IMG/VR virus record: IMGVR_UViG_3300034407_000958
Span: 1-52,222 of that record
Reading direction: 5' to 3' (one strand)
Length of the DNA stretch: 52,222 nt
Origin: a virus
Part shown: piece by piece, positions 6,615 to 15,037 of the stretch
Layout of the letters: every line of letters begins with the position of its first letter
Position numbering within the stretch: position 1 is the stretch's first letter
Made by a program: the position numbers and the translations under genes
Notes under the pieces: generated by a model
The model's database searches: none
Seen by the model: the letters and a program-made list of their open reading frames with translations, nothing else
Told to the model about the DNA's origin: nothing

Positions 6615-9020
6615 CTAGGTGATTGTTGCGTTAGTGTTGACGCTGCCAGCTACATCGAGGTTGCCGCTTGCATCTAATTTCATCTTGTTCGTGCCGCCTG
6701 TAGCGAAATAAAGGGAGCCGCCGCTTTCGGTGATTGTCCAGTTGCCAAAGTCAGCAGTTGTAACATTTGCTGTAACAAAGGTTGGACTAGACGTTGTTGT
6801 TAGTGCCTGATTTATAGCAGTTAAGTTAGCGTTGTACGCCTGAACAGTAGAACCAATGTCTGCATCTTTAAGGATAGTTGCATCAATAGGTTCGTACCGT
6901 GCGTCTGCCTGTGTCTTAGTATAAGTATCAGCTACGACAAAAGTACCAAAACCTACGATGTCTATCGTATCTCCTACGGATGCACCTGATGATAAGACAA
7001 TGGACGTACCACTTGTAGCCGTGAAGTCTGTGCCACTAATAAGCTTAACGCCATTGAGGTAAGCATCAACATAACCGGGGTCATACGTTGCAGCAAAGGC
7101 AGTCTGACCAGCGGTAGCAGTGTAAGTGTTACGGTTACTTGTACCATTCACAGATGAACCAGCGGCCTGCCAGCCAGAGCCACCGTAGACGTACATGATG
7201 TCCGTGGTAGTGTTGAAGTATAAAGCCCCAGATATAAGTGCATCGCCATCGTTATCCGTAGCAGGAGCGGAAGACTTAGCGCCAAGGTAACGATCATCAA
7301 AGCTATCGTATGATGCGGCGGCGGCTACAGCTGAACTAGCAGCGGAAGTAGCAGAGTTACCTGCATTAGTCTCACTGGTAGCAGCGGCTGTAGCAGAAGC
7401 AGCGGCTGCATTGGCATTGGTTTGTGCAGATTGCAAAGAACCTGTTATCGTATCAACATACGTTTTGTTTGTAAGATCAGAACCATTAACAGGTGCGTAT
7501 GTAGTTGTAATCTTCTGGCTACCCATGTCGATAGCACCAGACATAGTACCACCAGCTTTACCTAAATAAGTGGTGTCAGAAAATGACTTCGTGACTGCAT
7601 CTTGATTGGCAGTCGGATCACCTAGACCAGTGATTTTAGCTGTACCCATCGCTATTGCACCAGACATAGTGCCGCCAGCTAGTGGTAGCTTAGTAGCAAT
7701 GCTGGTTGTTATTGTATTAGCAAAGTCTGAATCGTCACCCAGCGCAGCCGCTAACTCATTCAACGTATCTAGTGTACCGGGGGCGCTATCTACTAAATTA
7801 GACACCGCCGTATCAACGTCTACTTTTCGGGCTGCGTCATTTGCATTTACAGGTGCTGAAAGATTAGTGATGGTAGCAGTCGTACCAGCGTTCATGTTCA
7901 GTGTGCCGTTGATAGTCACATCGGTGAATGAGGATGTGCCGCTAGACGCTGTTACATTACCTGCTACGTTGCCTGTAAGATTACCTACTACGTTACCCGT
8001 TACGTTACCCGCCACGGTTCCTGTAAGCGGCCCTACAAGGCTTGTACCTGTAATTGTCGTACCTGTTACGGCTGCAGGTGTTACTGCGCCAATACTTGTA
8101 CCGTCAATGTTACCACCGTTAATATCAACAGTAGCAAGGGTGGCCTGACCAGACGTACTTACCGTAGTAAAACTACCCGCCGCCGCAGTCGATGCGCCAA
8201 TGACTGTAGCATCAATAGCACCACCGTTTACGTCTACAGTCGCAAGAGTAGCAAGCCCATTAGATGTGATCGTAGTACCTGTAATAGCCGCAGGAGTAGA
8301 AGCTCCAATAGTAGTGCCGTCGATAGCACCGCCATTAATATCTACAGTGGCTAGTGTTGTGGTTCCTGTAGCAGAAAGTGTAGTGAAGCTACCTGCAACA
8401 GCGGTGGTATTACCAATTACAGTATTATCTATTACCCCAGAATTAAGATCTACGGATGTAATAGTCGTAGTTCCAGTAGCAGCTAAATTAGCGAACCCTG
8501 CATCGCCTGTTACGTTAAGTGTACCGCCCACAGCCACGTTAGTAGCCGCCGCAATCCCACCACTAAGAAACAAGTCCTGAAAACGAGTAGAAGTATTACC
8601 CAGATCGATAGTGTCGTTAGCAACAGGCAGTATTGCATTACCATTAGATACTTTTACTAACTCTTCCCATACCGCTGCGTTAGAAGAATTAACGATACAG
8701 ATATAGGTACGGCCTGTTGAAGTATTCTGCCACATGGAGCCTACTACATAGCCCTGAGAGCTATCGTTGGTGGCTATAGGTGCGGCTGTGGCGTCCATTT
8801 TATTTAGACCACCTACACCGCCATTTACGGCTGGCAAATACCCAGAAACGGAGGTCGCCAAAGGTATCTTAGGAGCATCACCTGTAGCGCCAGTATGTCC
8901 ATGACCAGTTGTGCCGTGAAATGCGTCAGCTACCTGATTAAACTCAGAATTAAGGGGAGGTGCAGTAATAGGCGACCCATTAATTATAGTGCCTGTGGAC
9001 TGCCGTGTGTAACCTGCCAT
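6615..9020 (-). CDS. Long tail fibre protein with 36-residue repeats
   Basis: An 801-residue fibre protein. The N-terminal domain includes HGHTGATGDAPKI (around residues 39-51), an HxH-type motif common in phage fibres, then an SLYFWQ-like small domain (GSMWQNTSTGRTYICIVN). Residues 183-326 are four exact-length 36-residue repeats (ATVDINGGAIDGTTIG), followed by GNVTGNVVGNLTGNV. Next come GGTMSGAI repeats of fibre shafts, an Ala-rich coiled segment (NANAAAASATAAATSET), a DUF-like insert (FAATYDPGYVDAYLNGVKL) and a short C-terminus (GGTNKMKLDASGNLDV). It is the first fibre gene after the nozzle gene, so it is probably the main fibre attached to the tail. No chaperone/S74 domain ends it. Confidence 0.85.
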   Translation of the reverse strand: MAGYTRQSTGTIINGSPITAPPLNSEFNQVADAFHGTTGHGHTGATGDAPKIPLATSVSGYLPAVNGGVGGLNKMDATAAPIATNDSSQGYVVGSMWQNTSTGRTYICIVNSSNAAVWEELVKVSNGNAILPVANDTIDLGNTSTRFQDLFLSGGIAAATNVAVGGTLNVTGDAGFANLAATGTTTITSVDLNSGVIDNTVIGNTTAVAGSFTTLSATGTTTLATVDINGGAIDGTTIGASTPAAITGTTITSNGLATLATVDVNGGAIDATVIGASTAAAGSFTTVSTSGQATLATVDINGGNIDGTSIGAVTPAAVTGTTITGTSLVGPLTGTVAGNVTGNVVGNLTGNVAGNVTASSGTSSFTDVTINGTLNMNAGTTATITNLSAPVNANDAARKVDVDTAVSNLVDSAPGTLDTLNELAAALGDDSDFANTITTSIATKLPLAGGTMSGAIAMGTAKITGLGDPTANQDAVTKSFSDTTYLGKAGGTMSGAIDMGSQKITTTYAPVNGSDLTNKTYVDTITGSLQSAQTNANAAAASATAAATSETNAGNSATSAASSAVAAAASYDSFDDRYLGAKSSAPATDNDGDALISGALYFNTTTDIMYVYGGSGWQAAGSSVNGTSNRNTYTATAGQTAFAATYDPGYVDAYLNGVKLISGTDFTATSGTSIVLSSGASVGDTIDIVGFGTFVVADTYTKTQADARYEPIDATILKDADIGSTVQAYNANLTAINQALTTTSSPTFVTANVTTADFGNWTITESGGSLYFATGGTNKMKLDASGNLDVAGSVNTNATIT
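8043..8474. repeat. Alternating 36-residue (108-bp) repeats in fibre shaft
   Basis: Four units of exactly 36 codons encode residues 183-326 of the long fibre. Units 1 and 3 end in AGSFTT and units 2 and 4 end in ITGTTIT or VTGTTIT, so the real period is a 72-residue pair that was itself duplicated. Confidence 0.85.
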
Positions 9021-9023
9021 AGT

Positions 9024-10688
9024 TTATCTTCTCCCTGCCGCAGTAAATTCAAAGACCATACCTTGGATGCTGAATGACTCTGTCTGACCTACCGTCACAA
9101 AAGTAGCTTGTGCAGAAAATCCTGATCCCTGAATGTCACTGGTCATAATTGGCTTAGATGAGCCGCCATACAGTACGTTTGTGGCAGCATAATTAATGTT
9201 CCTACCATCGTATTGGGTAGGCGCTCCTGAAGATGTCTGTGAGTATGTGGATGGCGTTGAAACAGCCCCGTCACCCCAATCGTAGGTCATGGAAAGTAAC
9301 ATTTCTAACGGGCCTTCTGCCCGAATAAAGGTATTAATCTTTCGCATTATTTTGCGTTGTTCTGTCTCGCCAAAATCTAGGTAAGGTGTAGCGTAAATGC
9401 TTACGATATCTTCGCCATTGAAGCTTATACCGTCTTCTTGCTTGTATACTTTGCCGTCATAGTCACCGTGTAATACGAACTCTGCGGTTCCAATATATCC
9501 GCTAGTACAACAGGAAGCCCGAATACCTAGAAGTTCGCCAAACTCCCAGCCAATAGAACCAGAGCTATTAGTTAAGCCGCCAATAATACCAAGACTATCG
9601 GCTGCTTCTGTAGTGTTATCACCGATAAAATATCTGACTTGCGACTTTGACCTAATGACAACGCCATTCAGTGTGGTCATGTCTTCGTTTTTAATGATAT
9701 CGACTAGGGTGGCCTGTATGGGCTTAGATAATGTTTCAAGCTCCACATCGCCTATTCGAGAAGTTGAGGCGCAAGGTCTGAAGCCATCAGGTGCGAGGAA
9801 CATTAGATCCCCGCCAATTTCCAATACGCTGTCCCTTGCCACGCAGCCTACGTTTGCGGTGACCTGTGCGAGAGTAAAGTTACCAGAGCCATCCACCCCA
9901 ATCTTTTTGATTGAGTTACCGCCGAAGACAAATAAGTCATCCCGAAAAGGTTTAATCTGTACTACATCAAAGCCAGAGGCCAGTTGTCCCGCACCCGCTG
10001 CCGTAGTCCAAGTATACGGATCATTAGGTGCGCTATGTGCTACTGCCGCTGCGGTAGCTTCATGGCCTGATAAAAACACATGGTTCTCAAACACATCGAC
10101 CAAAGCAGGGGCATTCAGCGCCTGTGGGCCACCCGCAGTATTGTTTGCCGCATCGTATCCACCAGAATGAGAAGATTTGATCTCTTTCCAGTTGGCTCCG
10201 TTAAATACTATGGCGGGATTTACGCCGTCTACGAAGATGATGTGGTTACCTGTGCCAAAGTTAAAAGTAGCGTGGCGCAGCTTATCTACGGTCAGGCCGT
10301 TTAGGGTCATCGGGCGAGATACTGAGTGATCTAGTGTATACTTACGCCAGCCGATTGATGCGGTGTAAAAGTAAAAACTATAAGTATTAGCTCCAGCATC
10401 CTGACGGGCGGCAATGATCTTAGTGGTATTCGTTACGTCTTCTTTAAAGATAGCCAGACCTAAGACCTTGCCCTGTCCCGTGGTCTGTCCATCAACCGTC
10501 ACTTCGCCGTAATCACTATCAAATTGTGAGTAGCCTTCAATACGACGATAGCCCCCAAAGAGGCCCGGTTCGTAGTTAACAAGTCGCGTGGCAGAGCCGG
10601 GGCTATTATCCGAAAGATCTAAATGATTTTCGTTACTATTCAGACCGCCACTACAAACTAATTTGAAGGATTGTATTTGATCTGGCAT
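9024..10688 (-). CDS. Tail nozzle / tail tubular protein B-like
   Basis: A 554-residue protein directly after the adaptor gene (stop and start adjacent) and before the long fibre. The N-terminus FKLVCSGGLNSNENHLDLSDNSPGSATRLVNYEPGLFGGYRRI, read here in parts, is the pattern of podovirus nozzle-type proteins, in which an early GGL...LVN-x-E-x-G...R-x-G segment enters a beta-propeller fold. Internal strands FRDDLFVFGGNSIKKIG and GDLMFLAPDGFRPC fit propeller blades. By position it should form the distal tail tube, equivalent to T7 gp12 or P22 gp10, but it is shorter than T7 gp12 (about 790 residues). The role is inferred from order plus motif. Confidence 0.75.
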   Translation of the reverse strand: MPDQIQSFKLVCSGGLNSNENHLDLSDNSPGSATRLVNYEPGLFGGYRRIEGYSQFDSDYGEVTVDGQTTGQGKVLGLAIFKEDVTNTTKIIAARQDAGANTYSFYFYTASIGWRKYTLDHSVSRPMTLNGLTVDKLRHATFNFGTGNHIIFVDGVNPAIVFNGANWKEIKSSHSGGYDAANNTAGGPQALNAPALVDVFENHVFLSGHEATAAAVAHSAPNDPYTWTTAAGAGQLASGFDVVQIKPFRDDLFVFGGNSIKKIGVDGSGNFTLAQVTANVGCVARDSVLEIGGDLMFLAPDGFRPCASTSRIGDVELETLSKPIQATLVDIIKNEDMTTLNGVVIRSKSQVRYFIGDNTTEAADSLGIIGGLTNSSGSIGWEFGELLGIRASCCTSGYIGTAEFVLHGDYDGKVYKQEDGISFNGEDIVSIYATPYLDFGETEQRKIMRKINTFIRAEGPLEMLLSMTYDWGDGAVSTPSTYSQTSSGAPTQYDGRNINYAATNVLYGGSSKPIMTSDIQGSGFSAQATFVTVGQTESFSIQGMVFEFTAAGRR

Positions 10689-11378
10689 CTAGAATTTAAT
10701 CCTAGTGTCTCGGATTGAGACATTGTTATTAATATATAATGTTTGGAGGTCTTTGATGCCCTTCTCGAAGGCGATATACGCTACCTGTGCGGACTCCACG
10801 TTATCTTTGAACATATATAAATGATACAGCGCCCCATCGATTAGGACGGTATCGTAGCTTTCTGGGATGCGGGTGACATCTGTTGCGCCAGTGATGTCAG
10901 TGTAGTTCAAAAAGTATCTAAACTTTATTGTGAACGCCCGGTTTGGTGAGGGGCTTACGCCATACCCATTGCCGTGGGAGGGGAATACAAACTCTGGGAT
11001 ATCTCGACCAGATGCGCCTGCGGTATAGTCATCGTCCCGGTAGTCCGAATACCATTCGTCCTGTTCTATGAATTTTAATGTCTTAAAGCCTGTGCGTAAA
11101 TTATCGTCGGCTTGGATTTGGAAGCTGTTCCAATCAACTACTTTAAAGTATTGTGGCCAAGAGTATTCTGTCTGTCCTACAATTAAAGTGTCGGTCTGTT
11201 CTGCCGCATTAAAGGGCCAGCCAAACTCTGCTTGATTTATCTTCGCTACAGAAGCCTTGACGGCATCTTTAACAAGCGCCTGCACACCTCGAACTGATCC
11301 GAAGTCAGCTTCAGCAATCTCCACCTCATTGAGGCGGCGTAGGGTCTGGTTACAAAGATCAATATAAGTAGATGGCAT
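10689..11378 (-). CDS. Tail adaptor / tail tubular protein A-like
   Basis: A 229-residue protein. It begins with MPSTYIDLCNQTLRRLNEVEI, typical of T7 gp11 / P22 gp4-type head-tail adaptors, which have an N-terminal helical bundle (CNQTLRRL...VQALVKDAVKASVAKIN) that docks on the portal. Later segments (EYSWPQYFKVVDWNSFQI, IPEFVFP, FRYFLNYTDIT, ESYDTVLIDGALYHLY) follow the usual order of this family, including the C-terminal helix pair. The length is close to T7 gp11 (196 residues). It lies just after the capsid gene and before the nozzle gene, separated from the capsid gene by a terminator-like hairpin. Confidence 0.85.
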   Translation of the reverse strand: MPSTYIDLCNQTLRRLNEVEIAEADFGSVRGVQALVKDAVKASVAKINQAEFGWPFNAAEQTDTLIVGQTEYSWPQYFKVVDWNSFQIQADDNLRTGFKTLKFIEQDEWYSDYRDDDYTAGASGRDIPEFVFPSHGNGYGVSPSPNRAFTIKFRYFLNYTDITGATDVTRIPESYDTVLIDGALYHLYMFKDNVESAQVAYIAFEKGIKDLQTLYINNNVSIRDTRIKF

Positions 11379-11389
11379 AGAGCTACCTT

Positions 11390-11426
11390 AAAAAAAGAGG
11401 TAAGGGGCCAGCACTAAGCCAGCCCC
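11390..11426 (-). terminator. Hairpin with U-run after the capsid gene
   Basis: On the minus strand a 9-bp stem (arms 11426-11418 and 11412-11404, two G-U pairs, 5-base loop) is followed, seven bases beyond the stem, by seven T residues (11396-11390). It lies between the capsid stop and the adaptor start. Because the U-run is displaced, it may act as a partial terminator that lets some transcripts read into the tail genes, as in the gene 10 terminator of T7. Confidence 0.55.
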
Positions 11427-11434
11427 TAGAAGTT

Positions 11435-12493
11435 TTATGCGAGGTTATAGTTCGCAGTGAACAACGCCTCTGGGCGAAGGATCTTGCGTCCATAGAGGCT
11501 CATGCCGCGCACGATGTCCGCGAATGTTGTAGGTGAGCGGAAAGTCTCAGTCTTAGCAATTTGTTGAGCCGTAGCTACCGCAGATGCGTGACCAGCAACC
11601 ATCACACCAAAGTTAGTTTCGGAGCCAGTGGATAAATTTACACCAGCGCCATTTCCGAGGTATGGAAGGTTATTGGACTTGTAGATTGAGAACCCACGAA
11701 GAGTACCCGGCAGACGGCCATTGCGAAGCTCATCACCGCCACCGAAGTCTGCGTTGATCAGTTTGCTTGACTCATCCATCAACACTTCAGCAAATACTGG
11801 GTCGATTACTACCCAGCGTCCGTCTGTGTCTACGTTGGCTTGATCCATTTGCCGTGCAATACGGTTCAGAATTGCCAATGGAGAAGTGATACCACCAGCA
11901 CCACCGCCAACGGCGATTGGAATGGATGTTACTTCGCCATCTACGCCAAGGTCACTTCCACCGAATGTTGTAATGTCCAGTCGGTTAGCTGCCAACATTT
12001 CATCGTTTCCGGCGTTAGTGTCTGCCTTAGTGCCGTTGATGTCGCCAGATGCTGAACGCCGCGCCCATGAACTGGGTGTCTTCCAGCCTGACATATAGCC
12101 CAGTACTTCTGCGTCGAAGGTATCGCGCAGACGGTAACCAGCACGATCTGAAGCCAAATCGCCAAAGCTGACGTGCTGCATGGATTCCTCAATATCGTCG
12201 ATAGCGAACTGGAAGTAGTTAGCTTGATCGACAACCATAGTGAAATCAGCGTCTGTCAAATCTTGTGTTGCCAGTTGAGTGCCGCGCTCATAGGTTGTGA
12301 TAGTGATATCAGGTTCTTTGATAATTTTAACACTATCTCCAAAGTTGGCGATCTCTCCCGAATAATCGGTGTTGGTCACCGACTCTACGATAGATGCCTT
12401 GCGGAGTGCCTTCTGAACTTTTTTGGAATAAATTACTGGGCTGAAATTGCCCAAATTAAGGTTAGTATAACCTGATGCCTTTGGAAATGCCAT
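11435..12493 (-). CDS. Major capsid protein
   Basis: A 352-residue protein with the features of HK97-fold coat proteins of marine podoviruses: an N-terminal segment with ANFGDSVKIIKEPDITITTY, a central ATQDLTDADFTMVVDQANYFQFAIDDIE-type strand-helix region, read here in parts (the E-loop/P-domain boundary), RDTFDAEVLGYMSGW in the spine helix, and WVVIDPVFAEVLMDE in the A-domain. It is preceded by the scaffold gene and followed by the adaptor gene, the usual podovirus order. An AAGGAG site lies 10 bases before the ATG. It has its own predicted extended -10 promoter and a 5' leader hairpin, which fits a protein needed in hundreds of copies. Confidence 0.92.
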   Translation of the reverse strand: MAFPKASGYTNLNLGNFSPVIYSKKVQKALRKASIVESVTNTDYSGEIANFGDSVKIIKEPDITITTYERGTQLATQDLTDADFTMVVDQANYFQFAIDDIEESMQHVSFGDLASDRAGYRLRDTFDAEVLGYMSGWKTPSSWARRSASGDINGTKADTNAGNDEMLAANRLDITTFGGSDLGVDGEVTSIPIAVGGGAGGITSPLAILNRIARQMDQANVDTDGRWVVIDPVFAEVLMDESSKLINADFGGGDELRNGRLPGTLRGFSIYKSNNLPYLGNGAGVNLSTGSETNFGVMVAGHASAVATAQQIAKTETFRSPTTFADIVRGMSLYGRKILRPEALFTANYNLA

Positions 12494-12710
12494 TTTGGAT
12501 GCTCCTTGAATGAAATGGCTTAAAATGAACTTCTAAAAATCAATTGACTTGTATTATTAGTTGGCGATAATGACGCCCAACAAAGTGTTTATAAATTGAA
12601 AATAGAAGCAGCTATAACAGACAATGTAACATCGGTGTCAGGGCATTAAGAGTATCGCCAAAGCGGGTCAAAACTTGCTGGTGGACCTATTACTATTATC
12701 TGGAGGGTTT

Positions 12711-12743
12711 GGCGTAGGGTGTACTTAATGAGTGTCCTACGCC
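12711..12743 (-). promoter_or_regulatory. Hairpin in the 5' leader of the capsid mRNA
   Basis: Perfect 8-bp arms GGCGTAGG (12711-12718) and CCTACGCC (12736-12743) enclose a 17-base loop. The hairpin begins about ten bases after the start point expected from the promoter at 12761-12789, so it would form the very 5' end of the capsid transcript. No U-run follows, so it is more likely an mRNA-stabilising leader than a terminator. The remaining leader, 12494-12710, holds no ORF that I can support. Confidence 0.5.
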
Positions 12744-12760
12744 TTAAAATCAATGGTTTC

Positions 12761-12789
12761 ATTATAACACAGAGATTTAATTACTGCAA
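12761..12789 (-). promoter_or_regulatory. Extended -10 promoter for the capsid gene
   Basis: On the minus strand the perfect TATAAT (12766-12761) is preceded by TG one base upstream, giving TGTTATAAT. A weak -35 TTGCAG (12789-12784) lies at 17-base spacing. It lies in the 318-base gap between the scaffold and capsid genes, just where a dedicated capsid promoter would be expected. Confidence 0.65.
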
Positions 12790-12811
12790 TAGTTAATTGC
12801 TTAGTTAGGTG

Positions 12812-13585
12812 TTATCGTGCAGCGCCGGAAATGTCATATGAAAAAGTACCCGCTGAAATTGCGGCGTTGATAGCTTCTTCATTTGCTTCGTATTCACGGT
12901 CTGACATTGCCTGTACCATACTCTCAGAGAATGAGGCCTTGCCGCCTATAGTGGGAGCCGAAGACGAAGTTCGACCGACTGCTTGAGCTGCCGACTTATT
13001 AGTCTTCCGCTTGCCCATATCTGCTTTGTACAGATCAATAGTACGAGAAGCCCAAGTGGCGTCCGTATTATTCTTATAGACGCTGTCTTGCATTGCAGAG
13101 GGCTGCATAGATACCCACTCATGGAACTTTGGATCTTGCCGTATCTGGGCAAAGTCTGGATGCAATTGAACTAGCTGTTGCTCTGCCGTCTTTTTATGCA
13201 GGCTGCGCTCAAAGTTTTCCACTTTCTTCAGTCGCTGTTCGCCCTGTTCTAGTGCTTCGTTGGCACGTTTACGGGCAATGGTATCAACAATCTTAGCCAC
13301 ATCGGGATAGCGATTTGACCAAGCCTCTACCTCTTCGTCAGTCTTTGGAAACCTAATTTGCTGCCGGGTGGCTGCATCTAGTTGTTTCTTGACTGCGGTT
13401 AATTCTTGATCCTTCTGATCTCGCACGTTTTGAATGTGCCGTTGAATATCTTGATAGCGTTTCTTATAGCTTTCTTCTTCAGCATCTAATTGCTCCACGG
13501 GCTGTGGAGATTGCTGCGCCATTTCTTCGCTGTAGGTCAATTCATCTTCCGCTTCTGGGGCGCGAGTATACTTTTCTTTTAACAT
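12812..13585 (-). CDS. Capsid scaffolding protein
   Basis: A 257-residue, highly charged, helical protein directly upstream of the capsid gene. Residues 30-75 (EEESYKKRYQDIQRHIQNVRDQ, KDQELTAVKKQLDAATRQQ) and 100-140 (IARKRANEALEQGEQRLKKVENFERSLHK) are coiled-coil-like. A middle segment LHPDFAQIRQDPKFHEWVSMQP is typical of scaffolding and capsid-assembly proteins of T7-like and marine podoviruses, and the C-terminus is a flexible Ser/Ala/Gly-rich tail. It should direct procapsid assembly and leave before packaging. An AAGGAA site precedes the ATG. Confidence 0.85.
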   Translation of the reverse strand: MLKEKYTRAPEAEDELTYSEEMAQQSPQPVEQLDAEEESYKKRYQDIQRHIQNVRDQKDQELTAVKKQLDAATRQQIRFPKTDEEVEAWSNRYPDVAKIVDTIARKRANEALEQGEQRLKKVENFERSLHKKTAEQQLVQLHPDFAQIRQDPKFHEWVSMQPSAMQDSVYKNNTDATWASRTIDLYKADMGKRKTNKSAAQAVGRTSSSAPTIGGKASFSESMVQAMSDREYEANEEAINAAISAGTFSYDISGAAR

Positions 13586-13624
13586 GGGGTTTCCTTATGG
13601 GTCCGATAATATTCGGGTATCCAC

Positions 13625-14815
13625 TTAAATTATGAATGCAAATTTCTGTTTTTTAAGCATTCCGGGGAGTTTTGATGTTTTAGAAACTGGCTCTTCAGTC
13701 TCTTCTTCATCGTCTAAAAGGTTGTCTACCTCTACGGTAGCTTCCTCTATGTCCATCTCTTTAGATGGTACATCTTCGTCTGCTTCGTGGTAACCTTTAC
13801 CTTCGCAGTGTTCACACCCAAAGCCGCTACACTCAGGGCAGGGTACTGTATCTTCAGATTCTTCGTCGCCTGCGTGTTGGATTAGGCCATCCATTTGCAT
13901 AGACATAAGACCCATCTCAGCTTCGGACTGCATCATCTGAATATGCTTCAGTCCGTGCCATTTAACTACATGGGCTGGGAGGACATACTCATCAGTACTT
14001 AGCTTTGCATCGATGTCATCACGCACGTTCTCAGCGTGGGAGCCTACTGGAATAGGATTACCAGACACATCGTCGTATCCCATGATACCGTCCATCATAC
14101 TGCCATCACAGGAGCCGTCACAGTCTCCTTCGCACCCGCAGGCCATGCCGCCGTGGTACATTTCCACGATCTCATCATTATCCATCGCCTTTTGGATGGC
14201 TTCGCCTTTGACTTCCTCGTACTTGCTAAGTTTACCGTCCTTGTCTGTGTCGGCCTTCTTCTTATCAAGTTGAAACTTCTTATCAGCCATATCTTTACCC
14301 TCTTGTGTGGTTATCCCTTTGTTAGCTGTAGCTAGGCCACCAAGTGCGTACTCTGGGGCATCGCCACCAAAGAAACCTACTACGTCATCTTTAATGTCCC
14401 CGGCATGAAACATTGCGTCTTTAATTCGGTCTTTAACGGTAATGTCTGAGCCGTCTTGCGGTGAGTACATATCGCTCTCACCCGTGTAGAACTGTTGCTC
14501 TGTGAGGTCGGTATTAAAGAGGTTTTGGGAGCGCCACTTAGAATACGCTGTAGCCGTAGGCTCATCTTCAAACATGGGCAGCTTCTCGCCCGTGTACATA
14601 TCGTAGGGGCCATTTTCATCATAATAGTCAAAGAGTTGATTTAAGTCGTAGGGCTTGCCGTTAGCTGGGTCGATTGTAGGGGTAACCAATATTGCATCAC
14701 CGTAATTAAAAGATGATGATTTCTCAGAGTATGGTTCTTTGTTCTCTGCATTCGTCCAAACAGGCTTACCGTTACGGGTGGTAACCCCAGCTACTTTCTT
14801 TGGCTCTAAGTCCAT
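13625..14815 (-). CDS. Virion-cluster protein with EF-hand loop and Cys-rich motifs
   Basis: A 396-residue acidic protein of unknown function between the large unknown protein and the scaffold. Around residues 188-199 is a textbook EF-hand calcium loop, DTDKDGKLSKYE (acidic ligands at 1, 3, 5 and Glu at 12). A Cys cluster follows at about 225-240 (CGCEGDCDGSC). A segment with LSTDEYVLPAHVVKWHGL is a motif often seen in phage head-region proteins. Near 330 come two adjacent DnaJ-type CxxCxGxG motifs (CPECSGFG and CEHCEGKG), predicted to bind one zinc. The C-terminus is Glu/Asp-rich. It may be a capsid-interior or assembly factor, which is an inference from position. Confidence 0.7.
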   Translation of the reverse strand: MDLEPKKVAGVTTRNGKPVWTNAENKEPYSEKSSSFNYGDAILVTPTIDPANGKPYDLNQLFDYYDENGPYDMYTGEKLPMFEDEPTATAYSKWRSQNLFNTDLTEQQFYTGESDMYSPQDGSDITVKDRIKDAMFHAGDIKDDVVGFFGGDAPEYALGGLATANKGITTQEGKDMADKKFQLDKKKADTDKDGKLSKYEEVKGEAIQKAMDNDEIVEMYHGGMACGCEGDCDGSCDGSMMDGIMGYDDVSGNPIPVGSHAENVRDDIDAKLSTDEYVLPAHVVKWHGLKHIQMMQSEAEMGLMSMQMDGLIQHAGDEESEDTVPCPECSGFGCEHCEGKGYHEADEDVPSKEMDIEEATVEVDNLLDDEEETEEPVSKTSKLPGMLKKQKFAFII

Positions 14816-14860
14816 AATAAATTCCTTGCAGGATATTAATTAGTGTAGTAATTAAGTGTT

Positions 14861-15037
14861 ATGAGTAATGCTGTAGATATAGAAAAACGTGATCGTATTA
14901 TTGATGAAGTTCATAAAGCGATTAAAATGTGTATTCCCGAAGATCAGGATGCGCCTTGGGCAGTTGATGGCCAAATAGAAAAAATATCAGATATGATAGA
15001 TGCTGCTATGGCGCACTCATTAGCCCGCCACGGTTAA
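14861..15037 (+). CDS. Possible 58-residue plus-strand protein inside the late operon
   Basis: An open frame of 58 codons on the plus strand fills the 190-base gap between two minus-strand late genes and overlaps the 3' end of the gene at 15006-17255 by 32 bases. The product starts MSNAVDIEKRDRIIDEVHKA and looks protein-like: charged, helical, with no runs of rare residues. No good ribosome site precedes the ATG, and an inverted repeat TTAATTA-N6-TAATTAA (14836-14855) lies just upstream. It may be a real gene transcribed against the operon, or chance. Confidence 0.4.
   Translation: MSNAVDIEKRDRIIDEVHKAIKMCIPEDQDAPWAVDGQIEKISDMIDAAMAHSLARHG

Noticed and set aside
7606-8148. 180-codon plus-strand open frame
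   Set aside because: It is the mirror of the long fibre gene, whose Thr/Gly/Ala-rich codons leave the other strand open; the product is a Val/Pro/Ser low-complexity string without ribosome site.
8043-8474. Regular repeats resembling a CRISPR array
   Set aside because: The repeats are coding, in frame, contiguous and without unique spacers; they belong to a fibre shaft.
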